From the NCBI GenBank assembly GCA_016785225.1, contig JAFBJZ010000857.1, positions 1,116,001 to 1,180,000 on the forward strand: a stretch of 64,000 nucleotides of DNA, in the 5' to 3' direction. The notes under the pieces were generated by a model that was not told where the DNA came from, did not search any database, and saw only the letters and a list, made by a program, of their open reading frames with translations. Below, piece after piece: positions 1 to 11,129 of the stretch (its first letter is position 1; each line of letters opens with the position of its first letter). The translations under genes were made by a program, and so were the position numbers. The stretch is from Psettodes erumei (Eukaryota; Chordata; Actinopteri; Pleuronectiformes; Psettodidae).

Positions 1-3000
1 CTCTGGCCTTTTCCTTCCTGTTCCTCTATGACATCTTCCTGCCTGGAGGGGTGGGGTGGAGGGGAGGGGGCCTCTGGGAGCCATTGAACAGGGCTGCACC
101 GAGCTGCAGGATAAGCTCACACAGCAGCTTCTAATTAGGCGTTTAACACTGACAGGTGGAAAGAAACTGGTGGGCTGGAATGCTTTATGCAAGTGTGCAG
201 TTATTTGTGCTGCCCCAGAGGACTGTGACTGCAATAACTTTCTTTCAGAGGGGTGTACCTCCAAAACATCACTTCAGGGGTGATTTAAAGGATTCAGTTT
301 AGTCATAACAGTGTTGTCAAAAGTTTAGAATCTGCTTAAATCTCATGGGTGGCTGTAACGGGGGTGTTCCACCGCACAATGTGATAATAAGAGGCCAGAT
401 AAGGGGCCCGAGGTGACAGGCCCTAGAGTGTTATGGTACTGTATGTACATTAATGCTATTCTCAACATCAACACAAAGATGTGTCACATGCATATGTTTT
501 CCTATGGCATGACACAGCCTCTGCAGAAATCATTTCTCAATCTCCTTACTAGAATCCCGAAAAAATACAGTAAATATATAGTATACAGAACAAATTCAGA
601 AAAAAACAGCTCAGACAGGCTGAAATGTCAAGTATTTAGTGTGACCTCCCCTTACACTTGATTGGTCCTTTTGGGCTAGTTGCAGCCAAGAAACCACTTC
701 TTTGGAAGGGGAACAGGGTGAAAAGATTCAAATACGCTAAGATTAGAATGAAGATCATTCTTTTGCACAGGAGCCTACTATAGCAAAAAGCCTTGCAGGT
801 ATCCACAATGCAGACAATGCTGGCCTAATAGTAATCTTTATCTGGGGGCACCGATTTGCTGTTTTGGCAAGACTTAGATGGGAATTGATTGATGGGATTG
901 ATATCACTGTCATGAATCAATGTGAAGGTACAGCTAGCAGCTGGTAGGTGCAAACCTTAAGCCTTAGCTAACAGCCTGCTTGCTGTAGCTTTTTATTTAG
1001 CATAAAGAGTGGTGTCAATCTTCTCATCTAAATCCCTGCAAGAAAGTGCATAAACATACATATTCCAAAATCTCCAACTATTCCTTTAATGTTGCTTTCC
1101 TGCGGTGTTTTAAAATGTTCAATGTTTGTTTCAGCAGGAAAATCAGGTTGAAGAGACTTCAAACTTCCTTGAAGAAGGTAATCCATCACAGCGGACATCA
1201 TGTCTGTTTTTATTTTCATCACATTATGTGAATGCTAAAAAGTAATGTGGTGCAGAATTTTTAAATCAAAGCGCTGGTGTTCAATGTACTTTCAACTTTT
1301 TCAAGTCCTTTGAATAGTTTTTTGTTGTTGTTGCTTTTGGCACATCCAAAAGCCTGTATTTCTGTCTGTGTTTGTGAACTGATTCTCACCCAGCCCACAG
1401 TGCTCTTCTCCTGGTGCGATCTGAAACGTTAATTCATCAGCAGCTGTGTTTGTCTGGACACAGGGTGCTAGGTGATATTAGCTGTGACTGATCAACACCA
1501 CATGTGGATCCCAAACTGGGAAATTTACTACCAGAGCAGATTCAGGCCAAAGATCAGCCCTCGGATTTCTGCATTTTCCTGGATACTGATCCAAATTACA
1601 AAACTATGAGTGTTATTAATAAAAACATAAAAGCAGCTATACAGGTTTCAGTTGCGTTCAGGAGAATTAGGGAGAGCTTATAAATAGCAAATGAGGAGTT
1701 TTCCAAATGTGAGAATGCCCAGTATTCTGAACTTATAATTACTTTGTCGAGTATTGAGTATATAAGAATTGGTCCTTCAGCTTTAAAACTAAACTTCTTC
1801 CTAAAGATTCTTCCTCTGTGTGATTGATCTTGTTGGCATGAGTCCAGTAATGTGCTACACTCCCTGATGGTCCCCATGAGTAATCATCGCTCACTACAAT
1901 AGATCTAACAACACTAATTTGTGTCTTTCCTGTTTTGTCTTTACCTTTTCCCAGAGTTGACTCTGATTCATGCCTTCCTAACTGGCACTCCGCACCTACC
2001 ACCCTGACAGGGCTGCCTGTGGTCTCATACTGGGATTTCAGAGGGAGCCCACTGAGGAAAAGATTGATTACTTCCTCTGCAGAGATTCCTTGGCATTACT
2101 CAGACGAAGAAGGTAAACCACTGGGATTCCCCGCATATGTAGGTCTCTTCTTCTGGGCAGTTAGAGACAGAGAAGGGTTTTAGTGTTTTGTTTTTTAGGG
2201 CTCTGGCCGTCCTAAATTTACATGCAACTCTCTATATGTGGCTTACAAAGAAAGGCCGGAAAATATAAATATGAACATATACAGCTACTGAGCCAACTTT
2301 GTTTGCAGCTTCACTGATCTACAAAATGATAGTTCACACAAAGTATGAGTATATTTTGTATGATTGTATTTAGTATCTAGCCATGCAGATAATTTTCCTA
2401 AAGTTTCTTTCACTTCCATTGTGTGGAGGTTGAGATGTCAGGGACAGATATCACAAAACGGACAAATATTAACTTAAACTTTCTGCACAATTAGACAACA
2501 CTAGCTTTAATTCAAAAAGTAGTGTAATTATGTAACTCTGAGTTTTGTTTTTTGCAAACTGGTTAGACTCTTTACTGTGAATTGAACATTTGAGCGGCTA
2601 GTCGCATCATTTGTTCAGCTTTGCTAAGGGACAACATTATTAACCATCCATGCAAAAGCATAGCAACCTTTCATGACTTCAAAACACAATGCCACTGTGG
2701 GCAAAATACAAAAGAGCCATGTCTGTGTAAAAATAAATTTAATTTCAAAGTAGATTACAGCATGTAAAGAAAAAGCAAAGTAAATATTGTCCCACAGATG
2801 TCTCCTGTTGCACATAGGGAGTGGTCTGTCATCTTACTTATTATTCCTGAAAATGGTCTGCTTTACAAGTCTGTCTGGGGGCCACGCTTCCCCAAATCCA
2901 TGGTAGTATCATCCTGAAGAACAAACTTTTATGGGAGTTTGGTCTCATGAATATTTTACACAGTGGAGTATGGGACAGGCACCAGAAGCATCTCTGATAG

Positions 3001-3226
3001 ATCCTTTGATATCAGTTATTTTATATTCAAATGACTGTTTATTTCACACTAGCCTATGAATTAAAAAGGGCCTTACTTATGGGAGCAAGCTTTTAAATTA
3101 ATCCAAATGTCCAATTCTTTTGTCTCGAGTGTGACTGACAAGGCTGTCCTTTGATTTACTTTTAGATTATGGAGCAAGAACAATGCATTATCAGTATTAT
3201 CCATAGTACTGTATAATTATGAACCT
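1..3226. other. Intergenic DNA, no recognised gene
   Basis: No long open frame and no recognisable protein domain is visible on either strand. The segment is AT-rich with scattered short frames. Two short stretches have exon-like borders on the plus strand. One is 1135-1177, preceded by a pyrimidine tract and CAG and followed by GTAATC. The other is 1955-2112, listed separately. Their phases do not join into one open frame, so they are not presented as a gene. Confidence 0.5.
1955..2112 (+). other. Exon-like open segment, unidentified
   Basis: This is a 158-nt block that is open in one frame. It is preceded by a pyrimidine-rich tract ending TTTTCCCAG and followed by GGTAAACC. The translated block of about 52 residues starts VDSDSCLPNWHSAP and ends IPWHYSDEEG, and it looks compositionally like protein. 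I do not recognise the protein. The phase (one base at each end) needs partner exons that I could not find in the window. It could be an internal exon of a plus-strand gene lying mostly to the left, or a chance frame. Confidence 0.25.
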
Positions 3227-3232
3227 TTTATT
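3227..3232 (-). terminator. Candidate poly(A) signal of tcf15
   Basis: An AATAAA hexamer lies on the minus strand about 530 nt downstream of the tcf15 stop codon. It is the first perfect hexamer I noticed in the expected direction. The hexamer is seen; its use is inferred. Confidence 0.35.
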
Positions 3233-3757
3233 AATCCAGAGCAGGTAATATTGTCTATGCTATGGTCCGCAGATATCAAACTGCTGTAAACATTTTTTTC
3301 CTGTGTTTCTCATTTGTAAAGAACAAATAATAGTGCAAGGACCTGTCTGGTATCACTCACTTCCTGTGTAAATAAGACCATTGTGGTTAGAGACTCAGGC
3401 CAAAAGTTATCTTCCCCTGAATGATCACTGACTGTGGAATTTCACTGTATGTCTACTTTATGAAAATGAACACAACACTCCTGACCATATAGGAGCTTTA
3501 CGCACTTATTTTCTCACTTTTAGAATATCCCCCTCTGAGATTATAGTACACTGGAAAGAGTTTCTTCATCTCACAGATGTCTTTTGGCACCAATCTTCCC
3601 ATCTCATGCTGGGTAAAGTGACCGATGAGACAAACTCCCAAAAAGTCAAGAGTAGTCCTTTTAAGACTGCTGACACGCTGAAATGGTTCTCGACTTTTTG
3701 CCAAGGTCTGCTTGCAAGAAGAGAAGATCCACTCTTACTCCATGTTGAGCAGTTTCA

Positions 3758-3820
3758 TCACCGACTAATTTGTCTCCCACCGTTCCCATGCATTTTCACA
3801 CAGTCTCGTCTGTCCGTCAC
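3758..3820 (-). CDS. tcf15: tcf15 exon 2 (C-terminal 20 codons)
   Basis: This short terminal exon follows a strong pyrimidine tract and acceptor (TTCCTTCTTTGTTCACAG on the minus strand). It joins exon 1 in phase 0. It adds about 20 residues containing TDRRDCVKMHGNGG and then a TGA stop. Human TCF15 also carries a short basic tail after the CLSNQRKG motif. The splice site is good, but the tail is only loosely similar to the human one, so this exon is inferred. Without splicing, the exon 1 frame would read through to a stop at 4607. Confidence 0.6.
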   Translation of the reverse strand: MTDRRDCVKMHGNGGRQISR

Positions 3821-5128
3821 CTGTGAACAAAGAAGGAAATTCCTGTCAATTCAAAGATTGTCAGCATCACCATTATTGTGTACCTAGGAAAACATTTTAT
3901 ACCTAAACACAATTTTCAAATGTTTCAATGTACATTCTTAACAGCACATGCTATAAATAGGTTCTCTGCGACTACATAGCCATCTAAAATGAATAAAAAC
4001 ACTGTTTTCCTTTAAAGGATATCTTCCTGCACTGAATGATATGGCATCTATAAATAAGCTAAATCCCAACAGAGAGAGCTGAACACCAAGGATGGACCAC
4101 ATCCATTTTACTAGGATGCATGCAGCCCAGTCCAGACCACCACAGTGTCATATGATCTCCCACTGCACTGTAACAGGCTCATTCCACTCCAGATTTGATG
4201 AACTGTTGCAAAAGTCCATTTGAGTAGATATGAAAATTTAAAACGTCTGCCAAACATAAAATGGTAATGCTGGAGAAAGAATATTTCAAATGAAAATCAC
4301 AGTTCTCATAACTAAAGTCTACAGTAAGATAATAAAACAATACTGAAATAAATGTGTAAATAATAGAGTCCCACTAATTAATTTCATCATTTACATCTCT
4401 GCTGTGGAAAAGGACATTGACGACACACACATTTGGAACATTTGGATTTTTTTCGCAGAAATGGTGCAGAAATAATATTAAGAGTTATAGTAAATAACTT
4501 TGCATGGTGGTAGTAGTTGGGCTCGAGGAACGATCTGAAATAACCTGTGCGTTATCTGTCTCCTGTCATGACACCGTAACTAATTACTTATTAAAATACT
4601 GAGGTTTCAGGTGGGTGTTATGGGCATATTTGCTTCATATTTTACCCCTTTCCGTTGGTTGCTGAGGCAGAATGTGCAGATAGTTCGAGGCTGTTTCCCC
4701 TCTCCGCTCCCCTTTAGCTCCTTGTAGACGGCGCTCAGGCAAGGCTGTGCGTCCTCCCTCCCGTCCCCGACCACCAGCACGTTGGCCAGATGTGAGATGT
4801 AGCTGGACGCTAGGCGCAGCGTCTCGATTTTGGAGAGCTTTCTGTCCACTGGTTCCGTGGGGATAAGTGTCCGCAGCGCCGTGAAGGCCGTGTTGACGTT
4901 CTGGGTCCGGTGTCTCTCCCTGGCGTTCGCGGCGTTCCGCTGCCGCACCACCACGCCGCCGGACTCACGCCGGTAGCTCTCCCCCGGAGTCCCGCAGCAG
5001 CCGTAGCCGTGGTCGGTGCTGCCGTCGCTCTCGCTGCGGTTCCCCTCCTCGTCGTCCGACATCAAGGTCAGGTCGGCCGGGTAGGAAAAGGGATGAGTCG
5101 ACACCGGCCTCAGCATGGTGAACGCCAT
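3758..5128 (-). CDS. tcf15: Transcription factor 15 (paraxis), bHLH, two exons
   Basis: Predicted 181-residue bHLH factor encoded by complement(3758-3820, 4646-5128). Paraxis dimerises with E proteins, binds E-boxes in the nucleus, and drives somite epithelialisation and paraxial mesoderm patterning. The start MAFTMLRPVS resembles vertebrate paraxis; the upstream in-frame ATG at 5185 would add 19 unrelated residues. An acidic stretch (DDEEGNRSESDGS, 25-37) precedes the bHLH at about 62-117: basic region NAARERHRT-like at 65-75, then TAFTALRTLIPTEPVDRKLS and a second helix ending ISHLANVL. The CTFCLSNQRKG motif at 151-161 is shared by paraxis and scleraxis and ends exon 1 at a GTAAAA donor. 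Human TCF15 is 199 residues. Scleraxis is the alternative, but the N-terminus and acidic block fit paraxis better. It lies in the same orientation as scrt2, 8.5 kb away. Confidence 0.92.
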
Positions 5129-5309
5129 CACAGGTAAGCGAGTGGAGGACCAGTCCCTTATTTTCCACACAGAAAACAGCTGCATGCAGACAAGAGCCGT
5201 GCGTAAAGGTAGCTGTAGCTCCCAGGTTTAGCCAACACAAGTCCCCGGTTTGTTTTGACACCTCCCCACACCATGGCCCAGAGTGACAGGCAGCATGACA
5301 GGGAGGGCT

Positions 5310-5315
5310 CTTATA
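5310..5315 (-). promoter_or_regulatory. TATA box of tcf15
   Basis: The minus strand reads GGCTGCTATAAGAGCCC here, a TATA element about 180 nt upstream of the chosen ATG. It predicts a start of transcription near 5280-5285 and a 5' leader of about 155 nt. The motif is seen; its use is inferred. Confidence 0.6.
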
Positions 5316-5329
5316 GCAGCCACAGGAGC

Positions 5330-6590
5330 CCCCTGATCTGGAAGGGGAGGGGTGGAACACATGCAGCGGCTCCCATCCTCCCAAACCTTCCACAGATATT
5401 AGTTTGCTCCCTCACCTTTGGCAAGGTGCGCACACATGCGTTAACAACATGAGTGAGCCTTTAGATTTTTTATGATTGGAGAGCACAGATTTGATAATGC
5501 ATTTCTTAAAAGTGGCACCTCAGTCAGTCTGATGCAGATGCTTCCACACAGTGGTTCATGGAAGCGTTTGATTGGAACTGTATATTATTATTAATGGTAG
5601 TTTGCCTAGTTACTGTGCTTTGCCAATTAAAAAAAACACTCAATGAGACACTCCTTACAAAGATAAATGCAGTCAAATAGGACGGTTTATGTTAATGAAT
5701 GTAACTAAATGACAAATATTATATAGTAATACATAATATTGATTATTGTAACATTAGAAATATCTCAGTATTATGCACCACAGGCTACAACCTTATATTA
5801 AGATATGTAGGGTGCAGAGGGGACTGAACTTTAAGTGTAATTTTATTGTATTTTTTTAAACAAAAAAACACCAAAAACAAGTACCCACCATATATTGTTA
5901 ATGATTTTTATTTGGACCTTCCCCTTGACCTCAACAAAAATTGCAACACAATCCCCCAAACAGATTATCAGATTACTGCGGATTGAAGAGCAGGGGCTAC
6001 ATAAGGGAACTGATTAATGTTCCACAGCCGCAGTTCATCTGTTTGTACAACAAATTGTCAAGGTGTGGCGCTGAATCTGCACTACACCATAATTTGGCTT
6101 TACATGTTGTGCTGCTAATATAGTGTGGGCGGGAGCTCTTGTAGGTTAGTGAAATGTATCTAACTGACATATTGGCTCCTATCAGCTACAAGATGAGGAG
6201 AATTAATGAGATGAGAAATAACTGAAAGACTCTCCTCTGCTCTCCAAACAAGTCAAATAATTCAAAAATACATCACCCTCCTCCTTTTTGCGATGCCCCT
6301 CTCCCCTATAGTAATTCTCATACAGTCCCTTAGACTTGCATCAGCTTCACCTACAGGTGCAACTAGTGTATGATCACAACAATGCAGTTTTCTCATTAAA
6401 GATGCTCAGCAATAAATTAAATAGTCGACCGAAGCTGAAGTAACAATGTAGAATACAGTGCTGATGCAGGACACTGCCTGAATGACTTCTTTTACTTTCT
6501 CATACTTTAATTTTTTTAAATGCATGGTTTTGAATTTTAACTGTTATTGTAAGTATTTATACACTGTAGTATCCCTACTTTAATATCACT
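5330..6590. other. Upstream flank of tcf15, no gene
   Basis: AT-rich sequence with no recognisable coding frame. It holds part of the 5' regulatory region of tcf15. I see no named element beyond the TATA box. Confidence 0.5.
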
Positions 6591-6595
6591 GGAGG

Positions 6596-6780
6596 CTGTC
6601 AATAGATCAACTACTGCAACTCTATTGTTGTCCACAAATTAGAAGGTGGTTTGATTCCTGGCTCCTCCATCTGCATGTCGAAGTGTCCTTGGGCAAGACA
6701 CCGAACCCCAATTTGCCCCTGATGGTCGGTGTATGAATGGTATATGATAGAAAAGTGCTTAAAATGTGGAAGCAATATGA

Positions 6781-6816
<36 letters not shown>

Positions 6817-6896
6817 CTGTGGCTTGTAGTGTAAAAGCACTGAGTGGTCGATAAGACTAGAAAAAAGATATATAAGTGCAAGACCATTTACCATCT
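6596..6896 (+). repeat. tRNA-derived SINE, teleost type
   Basis: The head has an internal pol III B-box-like stretch (GGTGGTTTGATTCCTGG at about 6643). The body reads GTGTCCTTGGGCAAGACACC, and the 3' part contains AGTGGTCGATAAGACTAGAAA followed by ATATATAAGTGCAAGACCAT. These blocks match a SINE family I know to be dispersed in many teleost genomes. A long (TG)n tract interrupts the copy at 6782-6815. It is an old, inactive insertion by appearance. Confidence 0.75.
6782..6815. repeat. (TG)n microsatellite
   Basis: About 17 uninterrupted TG units lie inside the SINE copy. Confidence 0.95.
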
Positions 6897-8492
6897 TTTC
6901 TAAACACTATAGGATGCATGCATATCATATACAATGTGTATTTCCAGCTCCAGTGCTTGCCCACTGTGGGCTTGGGGGCTCCACAGTTGCCCTCTTTGAG
7001 TTTGTCTAATGGGTTAAGTGCTTTGGGTAAATAAACACTCAGCAGATGCTGGAGGTGATCGAGCCTGAACTTTCTCTGTGGAAACTGAGCAAATGGCTTC
7101 CAGATTGACTGGTGCCGAAGAAGGGAGGGAGGGAAGGACAGGGTGCTGCAAAAGGGAGAGAGTGCCATCAAAGGGTCTGTTTTTACAAACACAACCCCTT
7201 GACACATCAAACTGGGGCCACCGGCCCCTGGCCCCCAACTCAGCTGCACCAACAACAATGACCTGTGCAGAACCTGGCTCTACTCATAAAGCGGGACACC
7301 ATGGTGTTTTACCACGTTTGGCCAGCCAGCAACACGACCCCTCTGCACTTTCTCTCCCCCAACACCACCACCACGTCACAGTTTGGAACCGTAAATACTT
7401 CACCCCCACCTCCCTGCATCAACCTAAAGGAATGCCACTGAATGCCTAATGCGTTGATTAAAGCACTAATGAAGGTTGTAGTGGGTGGTACACATATACC
7501 TATACATATAGTATAATATGTCTTCTGAAACACTCAGAGGATGCTGAAGTCCCAAAGCTGTCACGTTATTTTATATGGATTTCCAGGTCCTTAAAGGGGA
7601 AGGCATCCATTTAGGAATAAACACATGTTATTTAGAGAGTCTGGCATGACTTCTGCAGTGTCTTGTGACGTGCAAAAATGTCTTTTATCAAAAATGAAAA
7701 AAATAATAAAATAAATAATAAAACAATGTGGAAAAAATGTGAAATTTGAACGATACCACCCACATATACAGTATATATGTACTATATCACCCAGTCACTT
7801 TATTTTGTTGCTTTTTTTGTTGTTGTTGTTGTTTTTGACTGTCTGCTTTGCAAAAGAACTTTTAATGCAGCTTGTAATGACCAGCCACGAATGGATTTAA
7901 ATTCAAGAATTCTGATTTCTCACTAAACTGACACAGAAAAAAACTTCAGCATCTTTTGTACCAATTACCAGACACAGACTGCTTGATCGCTGACTGTTAA
8001 TGTGAAAACCCAACACAGATAAAGTCTTATTTCATCTGAACTGTGCTATATATTGATGAATGAAAAAATAGTCAGCATTAATGCTGCGATGTCTCCAGTG
8101 AGAGGAAACTGCTGGGAAAGACTGCAGTCAGATAACTTGACTCATCGGAAACAGCTGCGCCGGAGAGAAAAGAGCCTCCTCCTAACAGCCAGCTGCAGTC
8201 GGCTGCAAAGGCCTTTTATAATTTATCTTTGCCTGTGTGAGTGGAGTGTGTGTGTGTTTGTGTGTTGGTGATTTATGAGATGGAGCACAGCTGAGACTGA
8301 CAGGAGAGAAAGTTGGTGGGAAAGACGCACAGTGGCATAGTTTGAAAGGTATAGAGAAAGGTTTGATGTAGCCTACAAGAAAACAACACCTCCAGCGTCA
8401 TTAGTGTCACAAGGCAGACAGTGGCTTAACTTTCAAAACAACGTACTCAATTTAGTGAGATCACGTTTTCTTCATTAACTTAATGACAATAA
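6897..8492. other. Intergenic DNA, no recognised gene
   Basis: No domain or supported exon is visible. A 123-residue plus-strand frame near 7078-7449 has no family resemblance and overlaps open frames on the other strand, so it is treated as chance. A-rich and T-rich runs occur at 7680-7735 and 7805-7835. Confidence 0.45.
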
Positions 8493-9235
8493 ATACACTC
8501 ACTGAATGTATTATTAGGATCACTGTTATTCATGAACTTTACATGACTTACATGACACGGCTGATCGGCAGAAGGGCAGTGTATAAAATCCTGCAGATAC
8601 GGGTCAGGAGCTTCAGTTGATGTTCCCATCAAAAATCCGAATGGAGAATTAATGTGATGTTAGTGACTTTAACCGTGGCAGGATGGTTGTTACTAGACAG
8701 GCTGGTTTGAGTATTTCTGTAACTGCTGAGCTCCTGGGATTTTCACTCACAACAGTATCTCGATTTTTACTCAGAATGGAGCCAAACACCTTGTTCATGA
8801 GAGAGATAAGAGGTCAGACTGGAGCTAACAGTAAGGGTACTGTAACTCAGATCACCACTTTTTACAACTGTGCTGGCAGAAATGCATCAAAGAATGAACA
8901 TGTTGAACCTTGAGGTGGATGAGCTACAACAGCAGCAGCAGACTACATCAGGCTCCACTCCTGTCAATCAAGAACAGAAATGTGAGGCTGCAATGGACAC
9001 AGACATACCCTGGTCTGATCGATGTGGATTTCTGCTGAGCTTGCAGATGGTACAGTCACAATCTGGTGTTCAAATAATGAAGCTATGGACCCAACCTACA
9101 ATGTTCCCACAATCCAGGCTGGTGGTGGTGATGTGATGGCGTGGGGAATTTTTTCTAAATCTCTCAAAATGGTTTTCTTTGAACATAACACTCAGGAAAA
9201 ATATGCTCCATGCAAAAACCATTATATACATTAAG
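8493..9235 (+). mobile_element. Decayed Tc1-like transposon, N-terminal and mid part
   Basis: The left end TACACTCACTGAATGTATTA resembles the terminus of vertebrate Tc1-like elements (CACTCACTGGCC... type). A degenerate transposase follows. The helix-turn-helix reads RQAGLSISVTAELLGFSLTT, then an ATVTQIT-like stretch, a WSDR-type segment for the first catalytic Asp block, and IQAGGGDVMAWGIFSKS. Reading frames are broken several times and the C-terminal DDE part is missing. I see no right-hand terminal repeat. The element cannot encode a functional transposase. Confidence 0.85.
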
Positions 9236-9380
9236 GCAATAAACAACAGAAGTAATAAGATAAACATGTTGAAAAGGAATATCGAGTAGATAAATGAACC
9301 ACTTCTTAAAGTAGAGTTACTCTATTAGATGCTATAAGTCAGGATTCTGGAGGAGAGAACCAGTATTTTAAACTATAGTT

Positions 9381-9416
9381 TGATGATGATGATGATGATG
9401 ATGATGATAATGATGA
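9381..9416. repeat. (TGA)n microsatellite
   Basis: A run of about ten TGA units with two imperfect units towards the end. Confidence 0.9.
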
Positions 9417-9419
9417 ATA

Positions 9420-10990
9420 ACAGGTGGTAAAGTGAATTGGCGGGAATAGGGATTAGGAAACCACACCCAGTGACACCCCCCCACACACACACAAACACAC
9501 GCACACACACTGGGGAGGGGAGAGAGCACCCAAAACACTAGGAAACAGAGAGGACAGAACCAAAACCAAACACTATCTGCTCTCCAGAACATATTACAAA
9601 CTGATCCAGATCTAGATCCTCTTCTGGATCCAGGGATAAAGTTCACACACAACTGGGATGTATGCATATATATGGCACTATTATGGCACTTACTAATAGA
9701 GATTGAGTCCTCCAACCACAATCAAATTGTAGCTGACATAGCGTAGATTCAGTAGTGCTGACAGATTTCAGTAGTTAGAGATAGATCCAGATTTACCTGT
9801 TTGTATCTTAGCCATGTCTGCAGCATCAGTCCACATTTAATGATTAGATTGTCATTTATTTATTAGTGTTTTGTGTTGTCACCAAGAGGACCCCTTTTAC
9901 CTGTAAAGTTCATCTGCATCAGGATCCAGAATCTATGAATCTTCATTGTAGTTTTGGGGAAATGTTCTGCCTTTGAGGAGGTCTGTGCTCTCTGACTGCT
10001 TTCTAGTTATCATGTAATTAAGATATGTTAATGTACTGTACATATTTGGCAAGTAGCTAACACAATGAATTCTGAATTTATATGTAAAATGTTTGTACAA
10101 AACTTATTCAATCCTGCATTACAACATTGACCCATAGTGACAACATTGTCATTAAACTTAAAGATTAGGGAAATGTTGTGGTCTGGTTTAAACAGAAAAG
10201 GGAAGCTCCCAGTGACTTCAGACGCAACATGTTTCTGTACGTGAAATAAAAAGCACCACCATCTTTCCCTCAACTCAACCTACACAGTTTTGTCGTAACT
10301 GATAGAAATGATAGTCAAAAAGAGAAAAGTCAAAAGAAAAATGTAACCTAAGTTGTAAAAAAAAAGATTTGAATTAACTCACATTTTAATGCTGCAAGGG
10401 AAATTTTGTTTTCAGATAAACAAGATTAAAATGGTGAAGAAAGCTACTGTACCCCCCACCCCCCAAAGTATGGTAGCAACAGTATTATCTTTCATTTGAC
10501 CCTTAGTGTGAACTCAAGATAAGACTCCCATCCTCCTCCCATCCCACCACCCTCCTCTGCATTTTTCCCCTCCTGAAGATGCTGATCGTCTTTCACAGGT
10601 CCAGACAGATTGAGCAACCAAGACAGGTGGAGTGGTGTGTCAGTGGAAGTTCAACAAATGGCCTTAGTCACATGCACCATTTGGCTCACCGCTTATTATG
10701 AAGATGACATAAAAAGTAGACTGGACTTCATTGGAAGATGCCAAGTTGTGTTGTCATATGAACTATGTATGAACCAACTTCCACGTGTGACCAGATCTTT
10801 ATAGGTGATTTTACACCTGGAGGCACTAAAAGGTAGAACCAGAGCTAAAATAAACACCCGAAGGCTACTTTACAGAATTAATATTGAAAAGAAGCAGTTG
10901 TTTCTCGATCCTAGGGTGGATGAACTGGTGTGTCATCATCCCCCAAGGGCCCCCAAACAGGCAGAACATCAAGTCAACCCCTGCAATACA
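9420..10990. other. Intergenic DNA, no recognised gene
   Basis: Short CA-rich tracts occur near 9478-9510. A plus-strand open stretch at 10603-10804 follows a plausible acceptor (TTTCACAG) but has no recognisable product and ends in a stop. Nothing else stands out. Confidence 0.4.
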
Positions 10991-10991
10991 G

Positions 10992-11125
10992 GAAGTCGAC
11001 TCACACGCAATGATTCTTTTGGAGGAGCGCAATGCAGTCTTTAATGTCTACCGTGCCGAGCCGCAGTCCATGTCTGTCAACTTCCTCCAGAGTCACATGG
11101 GACCTCCGAGCCACGGCCTCTGCAG
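10992..11125 (+). other. Exon-like open segment, unidentified
   Basis: A 134-nt segment bounded by an acceptor-like AATACAG and a good donor CAGGTCAGT. It is open in only one frame, about 45 residues with ILLEERNAVFNVYRAEP and VNFLQSHMGPPSHGLC. Codon choice is GC-rich at third positions, unlike the AT-rich surroundings. I do not recognise the protein and could not join it to another exon. It may be an exon of an unrecognised plus-strand gene, a relic, or chance. Confidence 0.25.
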
Positions 11126-11129
11126 GTCA

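Noticed and set aside
3498..3704. Minus-strand frame (LKRTTLDFLGVCLIGHFTQH) as a further tcf15 exon
   Set aside because: Lies in the predicted 3' UTR, has no relation to paraxis, and no in-phase junction was found.
6782..6815. CA/TG repeats as a CRISPR-like array
   Set aside because: Ordinary dinucleotide microsatellites in a vertebrate genome; no spacer structure.
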